Position numbers and translations under genes: made by a program
NCBI RefSeq assembly: GCF_002288925.2
Contig: NW_022098026.1
Coordinates: 23,788,039 to 23,852,038 of the forward strand
Direction: 5' to 3'
Origin: Delphinapterus leucas
Lineage: Eukaryota > Chordata > Mammalia > Artiodactyla > Monodontidae
DNA: 64,000 bases
Shown: positions 10,491 to 22,505 of the stretch, one piece after another
Numbering within the stretch: position 1 is the stretch's first letter
Layout: every line of letters begins with the position of its first letter
The notes under the pieces: model-generated
Databases searched by the model: none
Told to the model about the DNA's origin: nothing
Seen by the model: the letters and a program-made list of their open reading frames with translations, nothing else

Positions 10491-11524
10491 GAATGTTTTT
10501 AAGGAAGCAGACCATCGAAATTCCAGGTGAAAAAGCCGAAAACAAGGGCCTGTCCGGGGATGTGGTGCTAAAAGGAGACCAAGTAGCCTAGCCATGGAGG
10601 TCACAACACAGTCTGAGTCCTGAAGGACAAGAAAGAGTCAGGCAGACAAAGGGGTGGGTGCCCAAGCAGGGAAAGCAGCATTTGGCAATGGGTTTAAATG
10701 TAGCAATCAAGCCAAGTTCTCTTGTACCTAAGTACAGAGGAATCTACTCCTTTGTGGAACATTCCCGGGATCCCAGTTGGATCCCTAGCACCTCTCGTCT
10801 GAAGCCACATATTCCATCCTGTGAGAGCTCCATCCCCTCAGCTAAGACTCAGAGTCTCTAGAAGAGGTGCCCCTTCACCCCATGATCAGACCTGACACCT
10901 CAGTGCTAGGAAAGCTGCAGAGGGCAGGCTCTGCCTGGGGGAGGGGGCAGAGAGCAGGGGGAGCATCTGAGAGGTGAAGGAGGGGTGCAACCAGCTGAGG
11001 ACAGACTCTGAGGGCCACACCTAAGGAAATGGTGGGGTCACACTTGACTTGAGCAGCATCAAGGGCCTCACTTAAAACTTGTCTCCTTCCCTTATCGCGT
11101 GGGACCAGCTGCACCTCCTCCACCCTTCCCCCCTCCCACAGACAGAGCTTTTGTAGCAGGAAGAGTTTAAAGCGACACCCTACCTGTGACTTGGTGAGAT
11201 GCAGAGCTGACTCACTGACTTCCAACTTCCCTTGACAATTCAGAAGGTCCGTCCACGCCAGGCCTGCGCTCCCGACTGGCAGCCATCTGATGGGGCTGCA
11301 ATTGCCGTGAAACGGACATGCGCTCTTCAATTTGCCACGCAGCCCCAGTAGCCTGCTTCACTCACTCACACGACCTGCACCTGAACTGGGCGTGTTCCCC
11401 TAGAGACTGCGTGCTTGACTTCATCTCCCAGAGGCATCATAAACCCCTTGAAAGTTACAGCTGGATCCCCAGACATCCACTGATCCAGGCACACAGGTCT
11501 CAGGAGCATAGCAGGCCAAGCCAG

Positions 11525-11635
11525 GGCCCTACAGGGTGTCGTTCAGTAGTTTTGAGGTGGGGACTAAGCCTCTGTGCTTTCAACAAGCTCCCCAAGTGAT
11601 TCTGAGGCACATGGAGTATGAGAATCAAATTCACC
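11525..11635 (+). repeat. MER5-like hAT DNA transposon fragment
   Basis: The segments GAGGTGGGGACTAAGCCTC and 'AGCTCCCCAAGTGATTCTG' match the interior of MER5/MER20-type non-autonomous hAT elements. It is short and diverged. Confidence 0.5.
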
Positions 11636-12810
11636 TTTCTCATGTGGTATAGCAGAGCTGACATTTGGATCTGACATTCAGCAGGAGTATGACCTCACTG
11701 GTGGTTAATATATTGAAATCGTCCTGTACTGATAGGTGAATAGATGCTCTGAGCTCCCCAAGACCTCTCCCCGCTCCCACACCCTGACCCTTTCTCCATG
11801 TCGTCCTCCCCATCGCTCTCCCATCCAACAGCTAAAAAGCTAAGGCCAGCTGCAGCTGAGACCTCCAGCAATAAAGCCCTTCTTCATGCTGATTGGCTAG
11901 TGCCTATGCCATACTGATTACTAAATATCTTGACTGTTATCCTATTATAGCGAATAAGGCCCAGAGGTTGAGAGCACTGCTGTCAAACCTGACACTCTTC
12001 CCAACCCCCATCCTGGCCACTGTTCATCCCTCGACAAGCACCTTCATCAGGCCCCTAGCTTAGGAAAGGAGCTGACTTGGAGGATGAGCATTTCCATGCC
12101 TATTCACCTACCTTTTTCAGCTAAGAGTTTCATAGGCATAAGTAATGCACTTCAGCTTCCCAGCTCCTCTGGCATCATGTTGGCAGGTATGGAAGCACAT
12201 AATTTGCTTCAATAAGATGAGCACGCCTCCATCTTGATCCTCTCCCCAGCCCCTATTCACACGGGCAGCCCCACAGCCTCTGACTCCCTTCCCAGGAAGT
12301 GAGAACCTGAAGCAGGTAGAATAAGGAGGGCCTCTCAAGCCTCTCCAGCTGGGAGCAAGTACTTAACAAGCTGGGCTCTCCTGCGGCAGCAGCTGCCGTC
12401 ACTGATGCTTCTCTTACTTAGTCTTGAGAGTAAAGACTCCAGTTCCCCCTTGGGCTAAGTGAAAGGAGTGTTAGCACTTACAGAAACCTCTTAGGTGAGC
12501 CTGAAAGGCAGTCACCTAGGGGAATGTGTTTGGCAGGCAAGACTAAGCCAGAGGAATTAACTCCAGAGAGCCCTGCAGCAGGTTGGTGTCCCTGAGGATA
12601 AATCTCACAAGGACGTTTTTCTTGAAATAGAGCAATGTTAAATGATGATCAAAGCCACCTGCTGTTGGCCAGGCCATAGTATTGTGTCCTAGACCAGAGC
12701 AGAAACAAAATGTTCCCAGGAAGCCCTTCTGCTTATTGACCTATACTTTGACAAATGGAATGCAGCAGAGGTGGGATCAAAGATGATGGGATGGAGGAGC
12801 ATTAGATTCA

Positions 12811-12843
12811 CCCATCCAACCATCCATCCATCCATCCATCCAT
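12811..12843. repeat. (CATC)n microsatellite
   Basis: About eight CATC-like units occur just before a reverse L2 tail. The microsatellite may derive from the L2 terminal repeat. Confidence 0.9.
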
Positions 12844-12958
12844 TCAGTCAACAACAGTTCATTCATCACGTACTCTGGACCAGGCTCTATGAGAGGCAAC
12901 AGAAATAAAGTAGTTACCAGGATAGATAAAAATACATATGGCCCTTACAGAATGCTGT
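12844..12958 (-). repeat. L2 3'-end fragment
   Basis: It resembles reverse-complement L2: TTCATTCATCACGTACTCTG, 'GACCAGGCTCTATGAGAGG', 'ATATGGCCCTTACAG'. Confidence 0.6.
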
Positions 12959-12989
12959 TTCTTATTACTTTTTTCTGGATTTTGGGCTC

Positions 12990-13235
12990 CTTTCTGCTTT
13001 TCTCCCCTTTTATAATTAAATGTTCTATAGAAATATATAGAATAATAAAACCAATAACCATATACCCACCACCTAGCTTTTTAAAAAATAATTGAAACCT
13101 GCTGTGTGCTTCTCCCAGTCCCATTCCTTCCTTCACCACCTCCCCACTTCCTTCACAACCACTATCCTGAATTCCATGCTTATCACTCCCTGTAAATTTC
13201 CCAATCATGTACCATATGGAACTCTGAGTGCAGCT
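12990..13235 (-). repeat. L1M 3'UTR fragment
   Basis: Old L1 3'UTR in reverse orientation: AACCATATACCCACCACC, 'CACAACCACTATCCTGAATT', 'CATGTACCATATGGAAC'. Confidence 0.6.
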
Positions 13236-13649
13236 CATAGAGGTACTCAGTAAGCACTAGTCAAAGCAAATATTGCAACCTGGGGCCATAGATACCCTGC
13301 CTGAATATTTGAACTCCCATCTGGCTTCTGTCACTGGGACTCTAAAGCTTTGATTCATTGCTGGGAATTGAGATTTTGATGCACCAGCATGTCTGGTTTT
13401 GAGAAGTTTGAGTTTAAAGGGGTTTTTACAAGAGTTCTTCCAAGTACAGCTGTTTTAGGAGACCTTGTTGCTCCTGAGTAGAGAAAATATGGGTTGTGGC
13501 TCTGCCTGCATTGTTTGAATACAGGGTTTTCTACCTAGCTCTCCTCTGGGTGTTGTCTGGAGCCTCTGGGTAGCCAACTGCAAAAAGCAGAGTAGCTCCT
13601 CAACTTCTGAAACTAAAACAGATCTTGCTGCTGCTGCCACCAAATTCTT

Positions 13650-13780
13650 ATAAGAACCTCGTGAAGAGTGCAGAGAAAAGTTATTTTTGTCCCCAGACTA
13701 CAGATCAAAAAACTGAGACTCCGGATATTTCAATGCCTTGATTAAGGTCACATAATTAGTTTGAGATGGAAGGGAGACTA
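13650..13780 (-). repeat. MIR SINE fragment
   Basis: It resembles reverse-complement MIR: CCAGACTACAGATCAAAAAA, 'CTGAGACTCCGG', 'TTAAGGTCACATAATTAG'. Confidence 0.6.
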
Positions 13781-13799
13781 CTGATTCTTCATCCAGCAA

Positions 13800-14015
13800 T
13801 AACTGTCACCATTTACTGAGCACCTACTGTGTACCAAGCACTGTACATGCATTATGCCATCCAATCCTACCCAACCCTATGAATGCAGGTACTGCTATTA
13901 TTCCATTTTAGGGATTAGAATTATGACTCACAGGTCAAATGGCCTGTCCAAGGCAACAAGAACTAGAACCCAGGACTCTAAATCCAAACCTTCATCTTAA
14001 ATCACCACATCCCTC
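13800..14015 (-). repeat. MIR SINE
   Basis: Reverse-complement MIR: CCATTTACTGAGCACCTACT, 'GTGTACCAAGCACTGTACAT', 'CTATTATTCCATTTTAGGG'. Confidence 0.88.
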
Positions 14016-14166
14016 TTCTTCAATAGCAACTGTAAGCACATAACATGGCTGAGGTTGGAGAGGCTGCACAAATGTGTGTGTGCTGCTGAGATCACAGGGC
14101 TGAGGATGGAGACAGGGGTGGGGGAATGCTTTAACTCAGGGGGTCAAGCCCTCCCAGAGAATAAGT

Positions 14167-14250
14167 GTTGGGTTGGCCAAAAAATTCGTTCGGGTTCTTC
14201 CATAACATCTTAACAGAAGAACCCAAACGAACTCTTTAGCCAACCCATAC
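14167..14250. mobile_element. Mariner-derived palindromic MITE
   Basis: The 84-bp element starts GTTGGGTTGGCCAAAAAATT and ends AGCCAACCCATAC. The halves are inverted copies (CGTTCGGGTTCTTCC against GAAGAACCCAAACG) around a short centre, CATAACATCTTAACA. This is the structure of the small mariner MITE common in cetartiodactyl genomes. It lacks transposase and would fold into a near-perfect hairpin. Confidence 0.88.
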
Positions 14251-15544
14251 AAGGGTCTTATCATCCAAGAAGTAGGGACGGAAAGGAAGGTGACTGAGGG
14301 TGTTCTGTACAGAGAAATCCAAAAAGCAAATCTACGCCTGCTGCAAGGGCGGCCAGACGCAGCCCAGCAACTTGTAAAAGAACCAAAGCTTGCAATGTGG
14401 TTCTGGATCATTGACATCAAAACACAATGATTATTTTGCATTCCCTAGATCTCTCCCTCTTCTTGAGTTTACTTCCAGTTTTGCCTGTCCTCACTCTAAA
14501 GGATACAGAGTCCAGAAGAAGGGGAACATGATTTCCAAAATGACCCCCACTTTCATCTTCTCTGTGGGAACAAGAGGACTCAGAGAGCTGACACCTTCCA
14601 GTGTTCCATGCTGGTATTTTCCCGAAGTTCAAAGGCAATTGCTTTCGGGGGTGGGGGTGGGGTAAATACACACCCACAGATGCAAGCTAATTATGCAGAT
14701 AGGGTCACTGCTGGATGGTCAAGAGCTGCAGCCTGGTAAGGACTAAAAGGATGCCAGCCAAGACCCAGGGAGAAAGGCAAAATGCATTCGCAAAGGCCAT
14801 TTTGTGTATCCTTGGTGAACGCTGTTAGAATCAATGCTAGCGTGACCGACCGACTTGATGAAGGCCACTTGCAATGTCAGAGTTTGACGGCTGTCAGTCG
14901 CACGTGTCCTAGAGGCCAGAGCCATCCTAATGTCCTTCCCATGAAAACAACTCCCTGGACCATCTGAGAGGATTGTGAGAACTATTTGCAGTCAGGAGAC
15001 TCTCACAAATAAGCAAAAGCAAGCGTGAATCAAAACATAAGGAGACAGCAAAAACGCCTGAGGGACCATAGAGGAATTCAAACAAATATCACCTTCAAAG
15101 GGTTGTACTTGGATCCCTACGCCTTCCCCACCCAGTTCCTTGGGAGATGTTTTCCATGTCTGTCTAGGAGACAGCTGGAGGACCACACTGCCTGAGGTCT
15201 GCCTGAGGAGAACATGTCAGTCACAGCTCGAGAGAGATGGCACCAGCTTCCATGACAAAGGACAGAGCAGTAAGACAGCCGGAAGGCGCCATACTGTTTG
15301 GAATGGAAGGCTAATTTTAGATATCAAAACCACATTTCCAAATATTCCATCCTGCACATTCTATTTATAAACTGAATTCTTTTTTAAGCTTACAGTCTTT
15401 TTAGATTTGGCAAATTTGATAGCTTGGACCTTCTTCATGGAGACCTCCAGTAAAGGACTAAATTTTAACACATCAGTCAACAAGGATTTGGGAGTAGCTA
15501 TTCTAGCTGTATTCCCAATCCACTAGAACTTTACAAGATATGGA

Positions 15545-15815
15545 GAAACAATATAATAGCTAGGGTGACGGGTTTTGGAACCAAATCATCTGGGGTTTGG
15601 TCCCAGCTTGTCACTTACTAGTTAGGTTTCCTTTGGCAAATGACTGAAGCAACTTGAGAAAGTTACACCACCTCCCTAAACCTGCTTTCTCATCTGTAAA
15701 ATGGGAATCAGAACCTCCACCTCATAGGGTTCTCAGCAGGATTAAATGAGATCATGCTTGTACAGCTCTGATGGTGATACGGGGTACATCAAAGTGTTCA
15801 ATAAATGGTAGCTAT
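15545..15815 (+). repeat. MIR SINE
   Basis: MIR landmarks: GTCACTTACTAGTTAGG, 'CATCTGTAAAATGGGAATC', 'CCTCATAGGGTTCTCAG', 'TTCAATAAATGGTAGC'. Confidence 0.9.
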
Positions 15816-15954
15816 TACCCATAAGTGGGAATGGAGGGACAATTCAAAAACAGAGTACAAGAAAGAGCTAGGCTCAGAAGCAAGAGCAGGGAGTAATGAA
15901 GGAGTGTTTCAGCTGTCAGGAGAGCTCCACTGAGGCGAAACAGATTCTGAAAGA

Positions 15955-16195
15955 TGGCAGCATGGAGAAATGAAGAGGAAACCACCTGGGCTCTGGAATC
16001 ACATATCCCTGGGCTCAAATCCTGGCCCCACCACTTCTTGGCTGTCTGACCTTGGACCAAGTTAACTAACCTCTCTGAGACTTTCTTTACTCATCTGAGG
16101 AGTGAAAACAATAATCAACACTTCACAGAGTCATTGGGAAGATTAAGTAAGACAGATAGGCCAGATGCTGGCGTGCAGAAGGGACCCTAGCAGTG
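15955..16195 (+). repeat. MIR SINE
   Basis: MIR landmarks: CTCTGGAATCACATATCCC, 'GGGCTCAAATCCTGGCCCC', 'CTAACCTCTCTGAGACTTTC'. Confidence 0.9.
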
Positions 16196-16317
16196 AATTC
16201 TGCAGTCATGACAAAGGCAGGTGATCAGGAGAAATGCTAAAATAAGAACAGAATCTTCTTACTACCATTCATTACACGTCTACTAAATGCCAGGGACTGA
16301 GCTAACCCCTTAGAGGG

Positions 16318-16560
16318 TCATTTACAGGGTGGTTAAAAGCACAGTGAGTCAGGTGACCGGGATTCAAACCCAGGCTCTGCGTTTCCTCCCTGTGTGATCA
16401 CGGGGAAGTCATTTAATCTTCCCAAACTTTAGTCCCCTTGCTTGTAAAATGCAGGTTCTAACTGTGCTTTCCTTGAGTGGTTTGGTGGGGACTAAAAGAG
16501 ATAATGGGCATGAGGTCATTAGCACAGTGCCCAGCTCTTAGAAAATGCTCTGTGACGTTA
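16318..16560 (+). repeat. MIR SINE
   Basis: MIR landmarks: GGTTAAAAGCACAGTGAG, 'GATTCAAACCCAGGCTCTG', 'TAGCACAGTGCCCAGCTC'. Confidence 0.9.
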
Positions 16561-16561
16561 G

Positions 16562-16735
16562 CTATCATGACTGTTTATATGCCTTTTCTCATTTAACATT
16601 CACAACAATCCCATGAGTTGGGTGTTATTGTCCCCTATTTATGGATCAAACAGATCTGAGGCTCTGAGGATAAAGCACTTGTCTAAGGTCACAGAAAGGA
16701 AGCAGTGGGGCTGGCTCTGTAAGACTAGAAATCTC
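16562..16735 (-). repeat. MIR SINE, abutting the previous one in inverted orientation
   Basis: Reverse-complement MIR: CTCATTTAACATTCACAAC, 'AATCCCATGAGTTGGGTG', 'TGTCTAAGGTCACAGAAAG'. It lies tail-to-tail with the + MIR ending near 16560. Confidence 0.8.
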
Positions 16736-17254
16736 AGCTTCTTTGTTCTCTTCACTTTTCAGATCAGCTGGTCAGTGGCACCAGGGTTGAGGAAATATGA
16801 CGGTTATTTTTAAATGTATCTCATGCCATAACCCTCATCAGTCTTTTGTCTTCTGGTTGTCCCTATCACCTCACCTCCTCATCTGTTGAAGGTTTGAGGT
16901 TTAAGGTCATCTGTGACCCTGAATGTAGCCGGTGGGCACCTTGGTGCTGCCCCTCTGGGGACTCACTTGCAGCTTCACAAGGTTGACAAGGTTTATGAAA
17001 TGTCCATTCTGATTTGCAAATAGGTCTGACATGGACATGCTTCCAGCTGGCTGGTGATCTCGATAACAACCCCTCCTCCTCGGTGCTAATTAACAGAAAT
17101 TAAATGTCCCTGGCACACTCTGTAATTCAGAAAATGCATGTGCTGATTAGTTAACCCCCAGCTGGACACGCCATTATGACCAAGGGGCTCCAAGCCAAAG
17201 TCCTAGCCCTCATTCCATCTCCATTTAAAGTCACAGAATGTTTTCTTCCTGGGT

Positions 17255-17640
17255 AGAAATCAGTGTCACCTCATTCATTTATTCATTCATTTTCATTCAA
17301 CAAATACTGATTGAGCATCTATGTGTGTGAGGTTTTGTCCCATACAGTTGGGATACAGCAGTGAACAAAGCAAGTAATGTTCCTGCCTTCATGAATGGGA
17401 GTAAATGGTAAACCATTAAACACACAGGATTGTTTCTATATGACAGATGTTATGAAGGAAACAAAGAGGTGGGACGGAGAATGGCTGGGGGGGGTATGCA
17501 CTACATTGGGTGGGTGGCCAGGAAAGGATTCTCCAAGGAGGTGAGATTTCAACTGAGATTTGAAGACTGAGAAGGAATCGGACATGCAGCATAGTGAGAT
17601 AAAGAGGAACAAGCTCAAAGTGTCAAGGAAATTCATTCAT
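17255..17640 (-). repeat. L2 3' end
   Basis: It starts with ATTCATTCATTTTCATTC and 'AACAAATACTGATTGAGC', then 'GGGATACAGCAGTGAACAA'. This is the reverse-complement L2 tail followed by interior sequence. Confidence 0.85.
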
Positions 17641-18080
17641 TTATCAAACGTTTTTGATCATACATTCAATATGTGTTGAATGAACAATTGGAGAATAAAT
17701 GAATCCTCTTTTTCCTGCCAAGAAGGACCTTCACAGGAAAGATGAACTTATGGGCGATGCCACAAGCTTAGAGGCAAGTTACTTCCATTTTATCCAGCCC
17801 TGTTTCACCTCTCAAACAAGGGACTTGGCTCAGGCACTAGCATTCCAGGACTGCAGGATCTTAAGTACTCACCTTCCAAAGGGACTGGCCCTCACAGCTC
17901 TTTAAAGCCATGATTCTGCAGCAAGCAAAAAGCAATGTCATTTTTCTAAGCAGTCAAAATGGTTGTTTCGAATTATGTAGACAAGGCATAAAACGTCATC
18001 TGCTTTGTTATCATTAGGATATATGTATTGAATTCCCACGCCCACTTACTCATTCCAAGAATATTATTATTAGTTGCGAG

Positions 18081-18129
18081 TCTCCCTCTCCCCTTCCCTC
18101 CCTCCCTCCCTCCTCCTCCCCCCCCCCCC
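18081..18129. repeat. Pyrimidine-rich tract with terminal C run
   Basis: A 49-bp C/T tract (CTTCCCTCCCTCCCTCCC, then TCCTCC) ends in about 12 consecutive C at 18118-18129. On the - strand this gives several closely spaced G runs, a G-quadruplex-capable pattern. Confidence 0.85.
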
Positions 18130-18164
18130 ATCTCCTTCACTCTCTTCCGCTCACCTTTCTCTGG

Positions 18165-18350
18165 CCTAGCAGTGGAGAGCCCAGGCCATAGAATCAGAAC
18201 ACCCATTGTATCTCAAGTGTGACTCACTGTGTGACTCTGAGCAAGTCACTTCACCTCTCTGAGTCTCAATTTTCTCATCTGTATAATAGGAAGAATAATA
18301 GAGGCCCTCTCCTGACAATCATATAAAGTAAATACTGAGCTATTGTTATC
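18165..18350 (+). repeat. MIR SINE
   Basis: MIR landmarks: CTGTGTGACTCTGAGCAAG, 'CACTTCACCTCTCTGAG', 'CATCTGTATAATAGGAAG'. Confidence 0.88.
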
Positions 18351-18559
18351 CTCATTTTGTGGATTAGGATGTAAAATTCTAAGAACTCTATTCAGGTTTT
18401 TAAGGCAAAAGAGACTCCAGTAATGAGTGTGACCATGAGCCAGTTTAATGATCTGTATCCACCACCTGTAGGGTTTTCCATTCTTTGAGATAATCAAGAA
18501 CCAGGAACATAATAAATAGCCTTGAAGAGGTCTCTTAATTTATAGTAATACTTTTGAGC

Positions 18560-18790
18560 CAACAATGATAGACAGACCCCCTGCCTTGTGCCAGACACTT
18601 TTATGTGCTTTACTTATATTGACTGATTTTAAAATCTCACTACAACCATACAAAGTAAATACTATCACTATGCCCATTTTACAGGTAAAGAAACTAAGAC
18701 CTAGGGAGATTAAATAGTTTCCATGGGGTCATACAGTTGGGACTTGGTGGAGCTTGGGAATAAACCCAGGCAATCGGACCCCAGTGGATG
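18560..18790 (-). repeat. MIR SINE
   Basis: Reverse-complement MIR: CTTGTGCCAGACACTTTTAT, 'CCCATTTTACAGGTAAAG', 'AAACCCAGGCAATCGGAC'. Confidence 0.85.
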
Positions 18791-20499
18791 CTGCTAGCTG
18801 CTTGCCACTTCATTTAAGATGAGACACAAAAGCTTTCCTGCAGACATCAGGGTTTTCTACTTCAAGCAGACCTGTCCCCTGAGTGCTCAATAAGCAAAGC
18901 ATTATTACCTGCCTAATCCTAAAACCCCTGGCCTGTAGACACAGGACTGATAAGAGCTGCTACCCAGTACTGTACAACGCCAGCCATAGGTAAATTCACC
19001 CCTCCTGCCACTGATGGGATTTTTGAGTGTCCATTAAAATGTCAGTGGATCTTAGAGTTGAAGTTCTTTCTACATCATTTAGCACAACCTGGAAGATCAG
19101 ATTCATGTGGCAGCTGGCCTTCCCTTGGCAGTTACTTCCTTATTACTTCCCTGTCCCTGCGCTCACCCTCAGAAATGCTACATCACAACAAAGGTAGTTA
19201 AAGAGCTAACAAACCACCACTACTCCCTTGAGATCCAGAAGCAGTTGTCTCAAATCACCTTGCCTCCAGTCTCGGAGGGATATGCCCCCAGCTGCTGATG
19301 CCAGGCCTGATGTGCAGATCAAAGCAGCCATTTCCAGGCCCCCTGTGATAGCAACGGGTTGACCCATCTCCAGAGGCAGGTGCCCAGCATCAGTGCCGGT
19401 ACCCACTTAGGCACAGGGAGGAGAAGCAGACTATGTCTAACACAGGTGTCTTCCCTTTTTAGGGATAAAAGTTGTGAATAGCAGGCTGAAACTCCTGCCC
19501 ATGTTTGGGGGTGTACGATGGAGACAGCATAACTCCAAATCCTGTGTAACTTATCGTCATGATGGGACGCAGAATGCGTCCTCATAATCACAGGCTTTCT
19601 ATTCATTCCTGCTTCTCGCGTTGAATAGGAAGCAGCCACCTGGAGCCTCCAATGGCTCTTACTTGCTGTTATTCTGAGTGGAGCACGTAAGTCCTGTCTT
19701 GCATCGGCAGGCCCTGAGAGCACAGAGAAGCTCAGTTGTTAGCCCAGATGTGGCTGCCTGCTTGAAAGCTCAGGCTCCTTCTGTATACTTAGTCTCTGTA
19801 GCCACAATTCATGCTTCTGCCTTTGGAGAGTGGGTTTTGATCCGACTCCCAAAACCGATACTTCCCATAAACTTTGCTTGCAAGATCCAGCTGTCCTGTG
19901 CCACCCCGCAAAGAATGAACCTGTCTGTGATCATCACTAAAATTTCCCCAAAGACAAAACTGGCCTGTTAAATCAGCAGGAGTCGTTGGATAGAAAAGGA
20001 CTCAGGCTCCAAATGAAAGACATTGGGCAGGAGATAGAAAACTCCCTCTCCTACTTATTTCCTGTTTTACTGGGTTTTCATGGGAATTCACTTGTGGACA
20101 AACTCCGAGCCTGGGTCTTTTAGAAAGCAAATCTTTTTAAATGTTATTGGACCAATTTCCCATCATCCTTTTAGCCTTCTCCTGTCCCCCTTCAGCATGG
20201 TCAGTTGGGACTTCATTTGCACTCAGTAGGGCCAAGAGCCAAGCACTGACAGCAAAGTCACAGAGAGCAGCCAGCTCCTGTGATGCCCATCCAAACCGCC
20301 TGCCCTCACCTGGACAAGGGGCAGCTGGAAGTGTTGGCTGCACTTCCTTCCGAGCATCCTCAGCCTCGGGAAGAGAAGAGGCACCAGGGGCTAGGCAGGA
20401 AGGGGAGGACATTGGCTACATGTGTGGGGATGACAGGAATGCAGGTTGGGTTTGGAAATCAAAAATAAAATATTTGAGGCTTTGGAGAAATTCTGGGGG

Positions 20500-21190
20500 C
20501 TCGTGAATTTTAACTTTATGTTTTAAATAATTTCAGACTTTTAGAAATGTTGCTAAAATAGTACAAGGAATTCCTGTATACCCTTCAGGGCTAGGTTCCC
20601 TAGATATTAACATTTTACTATGTTTGTTTTGATCCTCTCTTTTATATATGTAGGTACATATATATTAATTAATTATTAAATTAAAATTTAATATAAATTA
20701 TATATATAATTTTTCTGAACCGTTTGGAAGTAAGCTAAAAATCAAGTGCCCGTTTTCCCCTAAACATTTCAGTGTGTATTTCCTAAAAACAAGGGTGTTA
20801 CGTAATCACAATGCAATTACCAAAATCAGGAAATTAACACTGATATAGCACTATTAACTACAGATCTTATCCAATTGTCCCATTCTTTTCCTTTACAGAG
20901 AAAACAGATTTTCATGTCTTGTCTAGGATCCCATCTAGGACCACATATTGCATTTGTCATATCTCTTTAGTTTCTTTTAATCTGGAACAGTTCCTCAAGA
21001 TTCATTGTCTTCCATGATCCTGGCATTTCAAAGAATATAGGCCATTTATTTTATAGAATGTCTCTCAATTAGGCTTTGTCTGACATTTCTTAATCAATAG
21101 ATTCAGATTATTCATTTTTGGCAGTAATGGATGATAATCCTTACAAATAATCAAATAGGAATCCCTGAGTCCATACTATATAAAGAAATG
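20500..21190 (-). repeat. L1M 3'UTR fragment
   Basis: Old L1 3'UTR in reverse orientation: AGGAATTCCTGTATACCC, 'TCAGGAAATTAACACTGATA', 'TAGGATCCCATCTAGGACC', 'CACATATTGCATTTGTC'. It includes an AT-rich insert (about 20640-20715). Confidence 0.75.
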
Positions 21191-21289
21191 AGGGAGAAGG
21201 AAAAGCTCTTCCTTACAGTACAGGGCCAACTAAAAATTGTAGAAGGAATGATGGAATTTTTTAAAATCCCAGTTTGACAACCACTGCAG

Positions 21290-21550
21290 TAACAACTGGT
21301 TCGAGCAAAAGTCATCAATGGATTAAAACTAGTGTATCAGAGTATCTCCTCAAAAGATACTTATTAATCACAAATGGGAAAATAACAATTTTATAGTGAA
21401 GAAAGCTGGTAGACAACCACCTTAACCAAAAGATCAAAGTTAGCATCTCCAGTAATGGGGAAGTAGATAGTGTGTACCTCCCGATATGACGAACGGAGGA
21501 CACGACATCTCTTTTGTGAAATGAAAAGACAAATTCCTGCCCAAAAGACT
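21290..21550 (+). repeat. L1M 3'UTR fragment, same family as 56.9-57.5 kb
   Basis: The order of AAGATACTTATTAATCACAA, 'CACCTTAACCAAAAGATC' and 'AAAGTTAGCATCTCCAGTAA' parallels the L1M sequence at about 57175-57275 (GGCTACTTACTAATCACAAA, 'TTTAACCAAGTGATCAAAC', 'TTAGTATCATCAGTAATG'). The two are diverged copies of one old L1 3'UTR. Confidence 0.65.
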
Positions 21551-22505
21551 TAAGAATTTTAAAGAACTACAGTTCTAACCAGGCTGCATTCACACACAAT
21601 AGATTCTAAAATCCTTTTCACCTTCACAGACCCCGCCTTGGAAATCTTCCCAGGAGGAGCTAGCAATAACCGGTTACTGAAGAGAGCAAATCGTCTGCTT
21701 GAATGGAAACCGCTCGGTACAGAGCTGTGGACCATGTGATACTCCTTGGACATCAGGGATGGTACAGGAATACCAGTAGGCTGGCCGCCAAGACAGCAGG
21801 GTAATAGGAGAAAAAGCAAATGTGTCTTCCCACAGTATCAATGGGTGGCGGGCCAGGTTGGAGAAAAGCACGTGAGTCATGTGCCGCTACACGTTACACC
21901 AGACTCCTGGCCCTCCTGTTATTCTGTTCTGCTGTCAAAGCCAAACTTTGTCTTGCCAATTTCTCACACCTTGGCACCTAACTGACAAATGAAAAGACCG
22001 AACATCAAATGCCTCCCAACACTGTGTCTGGCCTATTGCTCCAGCTCAGATTTAGAGCAGTACAGGGGATGGCATAATATTCTCCTCTCAGATGTTCAAG
22101 CCAGAGAGGCTAGCGCTTCTTCACAATGTCCCCAGCCTTCACTCCCTCCCCTGACTGTGCATCCTGCATCACGCCACCACATCCACATTCTTTTCCATTC
22201 CAATTCCGTTCTGTCTTTCCACCCTGATACTTTCTGATCCAGAGGGTTCTTGTTAGAATATACCAATCAAGGAAATAAGGACTTAGTACATAAATAATCT
22301 CAGACAAGAAACATGCATGATGTTATAAGGGAGATGCCACAGACTGCAGTGCTATTTCAAGTCTAAAGATATAAAAATCAGTTATAACCATGCAGGCTTT
22401 TTTCTTCAGAAATAAGTCATCTTAAAAGAGTCAAAAGAAGATATTCTACCCCTATTTTTTCAAAAAGACTATAATTTAAAATATAAATTTTAAATTATCT
22501 GTGCT

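Larger units (their letters stand above)
10196..14165. other. Intergenic DNA between SH3RF2 and PLAC8L1, first part
   Basis: No exon is recognised on either strand. The longest frame, 151 codons on the - strand at 11330-10875, lacks a recognisable domain. Repeats in the stretch are listed separately. The parts 10500-11500 and 11650-12800 contain nothing I can name. Confidence 0.6.
14251..20500. other. Intergenic DNA between SH3RF2 and PLAC8L1, middle part
   Basis: No exon is recognised. The interval is dense in MIR copies between 15.5 and 18.8 kb (seven, listed separately), with an L2 fragment at 17.3-17.6 kb and a pyrimidine-rich tract at 18.1 kb. The parts 14300-15500 and 18800-20500 show nothing I can name. 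The 121-codon + frame at 20141-20506 has no recognisable domain. Confidence 0.55.

Noticed and set aside
10875..11330. 151-codon - strand open frame
   Set aside because: It has no recognisable domain and no exon-like splice sites in phase. Its composition looks like GC-rich intergenic DNA.
20141..20506. 121-codon + strand open frame
   Set aside because: It has no recognisable domain or splice context. A similar-length frame runs on the other strand, as expected by chance in GC-rich DNA.
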